Below are positions 62,750 through 64,000 of a DNA stretch of 64,000 nt, in pieces. The notes under the pieces were generated by a model. It was given only the letters and a program-made list of their open reading frames with translations, was not told where the DNA came from and ran no database searches. The stretch comes from JAHEAO01 sp942492375 (lineage in GTDB: Bacteria; Pseudomonadota; Alphaproteobacteria; Rhodobacterales; Rhodobacteraceae): the NCBI GenBank assembly GCA_942492375.1, contig CALOEL010000013.1:1-64000 (forward strand), written 5' to 3'. The position numbers were made by a program, and so were the translations under genes. Each line of letters begins with the position of its first letter. The first letter of the stretch is position 1.

Positions 62750-64000
62750 ATGGGCTCATGGGAGACATTCGTGATCGACACTAGAACAGACTGGAGCACT
62801 TCAACCATAGAGGGAACCGCGAAGCTGGCCGAATTCGCCTCGTCGCTGTCAATAGCTGATATCCCAACGCATGTAGTTGAGCGAGCGGTCGACCTTTATG
62901 TTGACTGGGCTGGATCCGCATTTTCCGGTGCACGTCATCGGGCAATCGTTGCGATCGATGATTTCGCAAAGGAAATGGGTCCCGATCAGGGGAGATCGGA
63001 AGTACTTATCTCAGGCCGCATGACGTCACCTTATTTTGCCGCTTTTGTGAATGCCGCCGCTTCGCATGTTTCCGAACAGGACGATGTCCATAATGGCTCC
63101 GTGTTTCATCCTGGTGCGGTCGTTTTTCCTGCTGGGCTAGCGATCGCGCAGCATTGCAATGCGAGCGGAACCGAATTTTTAACGGCGTGCGTTGCCGGAT
63201 ACGAAACCGGAATCCGCATCGGGGAATATCTCGGCCTTCCACACTACAAGATCTTTCATACGACTGGAACTGCAGGAGCGCTTGCTGCGGCTGCCGTGGC
63301 AGGACGTCTTCTCAAACTCGATTCCCAGCAGATGTTGAACGCTCTTGGCTCTGCCGGCACTCAGGCCGCAGGTCTTTGGGAGTTTCTTAAAGATGCGGCA
63401 GATTCCAAACAGCTTCATACTGCGAATGCTGCCGGCAATGGTGTGATTGCGGCAAGCCTTGCCGCCCGAGGTTTCACGGGTGCAAAACAAATCCTTGAAG
63501 GCGAAAAAGGAATGGCCGCTGGAATGTCTTCGAACTGTGCCCTGGAGAAGATCAGTACCGGGTTGGGTGTCAGATGGGGTCTTGCAGAGACGTCATTTAA
63601 GTATCATGCATCGTGCCGCCACACTCATCCTGCTGCAGATGCTCTTCTTGAGCTGATGCTGGAAAATTACTTGAACACCGAGGACATCGAGCATGTCACC
63701 GCGCATGTGCACCAGGCAGCACTTGATGTACTGGGCTCAGTCACCTTCCCAACCACTGTTCATCAGGCGAAGTTCTCTATGCCCGCAACGTTGGCATTGA
63801 TTGCAATCCACCGGCGAGCCGGCATGGCCGAGTTCGACGGCATCCTTGAAAATGAACGGGCAAGGTCGTTCATGAACAGGATCGATATGGCTTTTGATCC
63901 CGAAGTGGAAAAGAAATACCCGGCATCCTGGATCGGAAAAGTATCTGTGACGCTAAAAGACGGGACAGTCCTAAGGCACCGCGTCGCAGAACCAAAAGGC
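62750..64000 (+). CDS. MmgE/PrpD family protein, 3' end outside the window
   Basis: The frame is open to the window edge (over 415 residues). Text such as FASSLSIADIPTHVVERAVD, LYVDWAGSAFSGARHRAIVA, VSEQDDVHNGSVFHPGAVVF (the conserved HPG block) and TGTAGALAAAAVAGRLLKLD is typical of MmgE/PrpD, the 2-methylcitrate dehydratase and related dehydratase family. SFKYHASCRHTHPAADALLE is the later conserved CRHTH region. ATG at 62750 has GGGAT upstream; a GTG at 62771 with GGGAG 7 bp upstream is equally possible. The substrate cannot be decided from sequence; a carboxylic acid catabolic role is likely. Confidence 0.85.
   Translation, partial: MGSWETFVIDTRTDWSTSTIEGTAKLAEFASSLSIADIPTHVVERAVDLYVDWAGSAFSGARHRAIVAIDDFAKEMGPDQGRSEVLISGRMTSPYFAAFVNAAASHVSEQDDVHNGSVFHPGAVVFPAGLAIAQHCNASGTEFLTACVAGYETGIRIGEYLGLPHYKIFHTTGTAGALAAAAVAGRLLKLDSQQMLNALGSAGTQAAGLWEFLKDAADSKQLHTANAAGNGVIAASLAARGFTGAKQILEGEKGMAAGMSSNCALEKISTGLGVRWGLAETSFKYHASCRHTHPAADALLELMLENYLNTEDIEHVTAHVHQAALDVLGSVTFPTTVHQAKFSMPATLALIAIHRRAGMAEFDGILENERARSFMNRIDMAFDPEVEKKYPASWIGKVSVTLKDGTVLRHRVAEPKG

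Noticed and set aside
1..64000. CRISPR array, rRNA or tRNA genes
   Set aside because: No regularly spaced direct repeats and no recognisable tRNA or rRNA sequence seen on either strand by reading.

Overview
The window is high-GC DNA typical of an alphaproteobacterium, most likely Hyphomicrobiales (Rhizobiales). The evidence is Ti-plasmid-type transfer genes in their usual order, an imuA-imuB-dnaE2 cassette behind a GAAC-N7-GAAC LexA box, and DUF736/DUF1419/DUF3085-type genes common on rhizobial plasmids and islands. It reads as a patchwork accessory region: a plasmid or integrated mobilizable element with mobile-DNA scars and catabolic and stress genes on its right side. No rRNA, tRNA or CRISPR array was seen.

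Layout. (1) 1-648: remnants of a Fe/Mn superoxide dismutase and a flavin reductase, cut by (2) 649-4252, a decayed tniA-tniB-tniQ (Tn5053/Tn402-like) transposon with recognisable terminal repeats. (3) 4243-13781: an SOS mutagenesis block. UvrD-like helicase, SRAP protein and DinB run leftward, ImuA, ImuB and DnaE2 run rightward, and a perfect LexA box lies between. (4) 13.8-19.8 kb: unfamiliar genes resembling a defence island, with a translationally coupled small/membrane/soluble trio, a phospholipase-D-fold protein, an exported EEP-family nuclease or phosphatase, a DUF2971 protein and a partner. (5) 19.8-38 kb: plasmid maintenance and anti-restriction genes, including a DUF3991/Toprim protein, a 1,700-residue methylase-helicase, a ParB-like protein, an ArdC-like protein and a PP-loop protein. 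Several are preceded by long GC-rich leaders with recurring hairpins. (6) 38-46.2 kb: traG-traD-traC and traA-traF-traB-traH diverge around a Ti-type oriT. traB has a nonsense codon and traH a frameshift, and no trb mating-pair genes are present. Decayed luxI- and luxR-like genes follow. (7) 47.4-49.5 kb: debris (truncated IS1182-family transposase, MFS transporter fragment, DUF5519 relic) plus a small XRE regulator. (8) 49.5-57.2 kb: a LysR regulator diverging from a sulfatase, an ABC sugar-type importer and a DUF4432 epimerase-like gene, probably for a sulfated carbohydrate. (9) 57.2-61.1 kb: an HxlR regulator diverging from DoxX, DODA-type dioxygenase, DUF5519, NmrA-like reductase and glutathione S-transferase genes, probably an electrophile/aromatic stress operon. 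(10) 61.2-64 kb: a frameshifted IS110 transposase and the start of an MmgE/PrpD gene.

Relaxase, coupling protein and oriT look intact while late transfer genes and quorum-sensing genes have decayed, so the element looks mobilizable rather than self-transmissible. Frameshifts cluster in transposon, tra and IS genes while the longest genes are intact. This argues for real decay, although sequencing error cannot be excluded for single cases.
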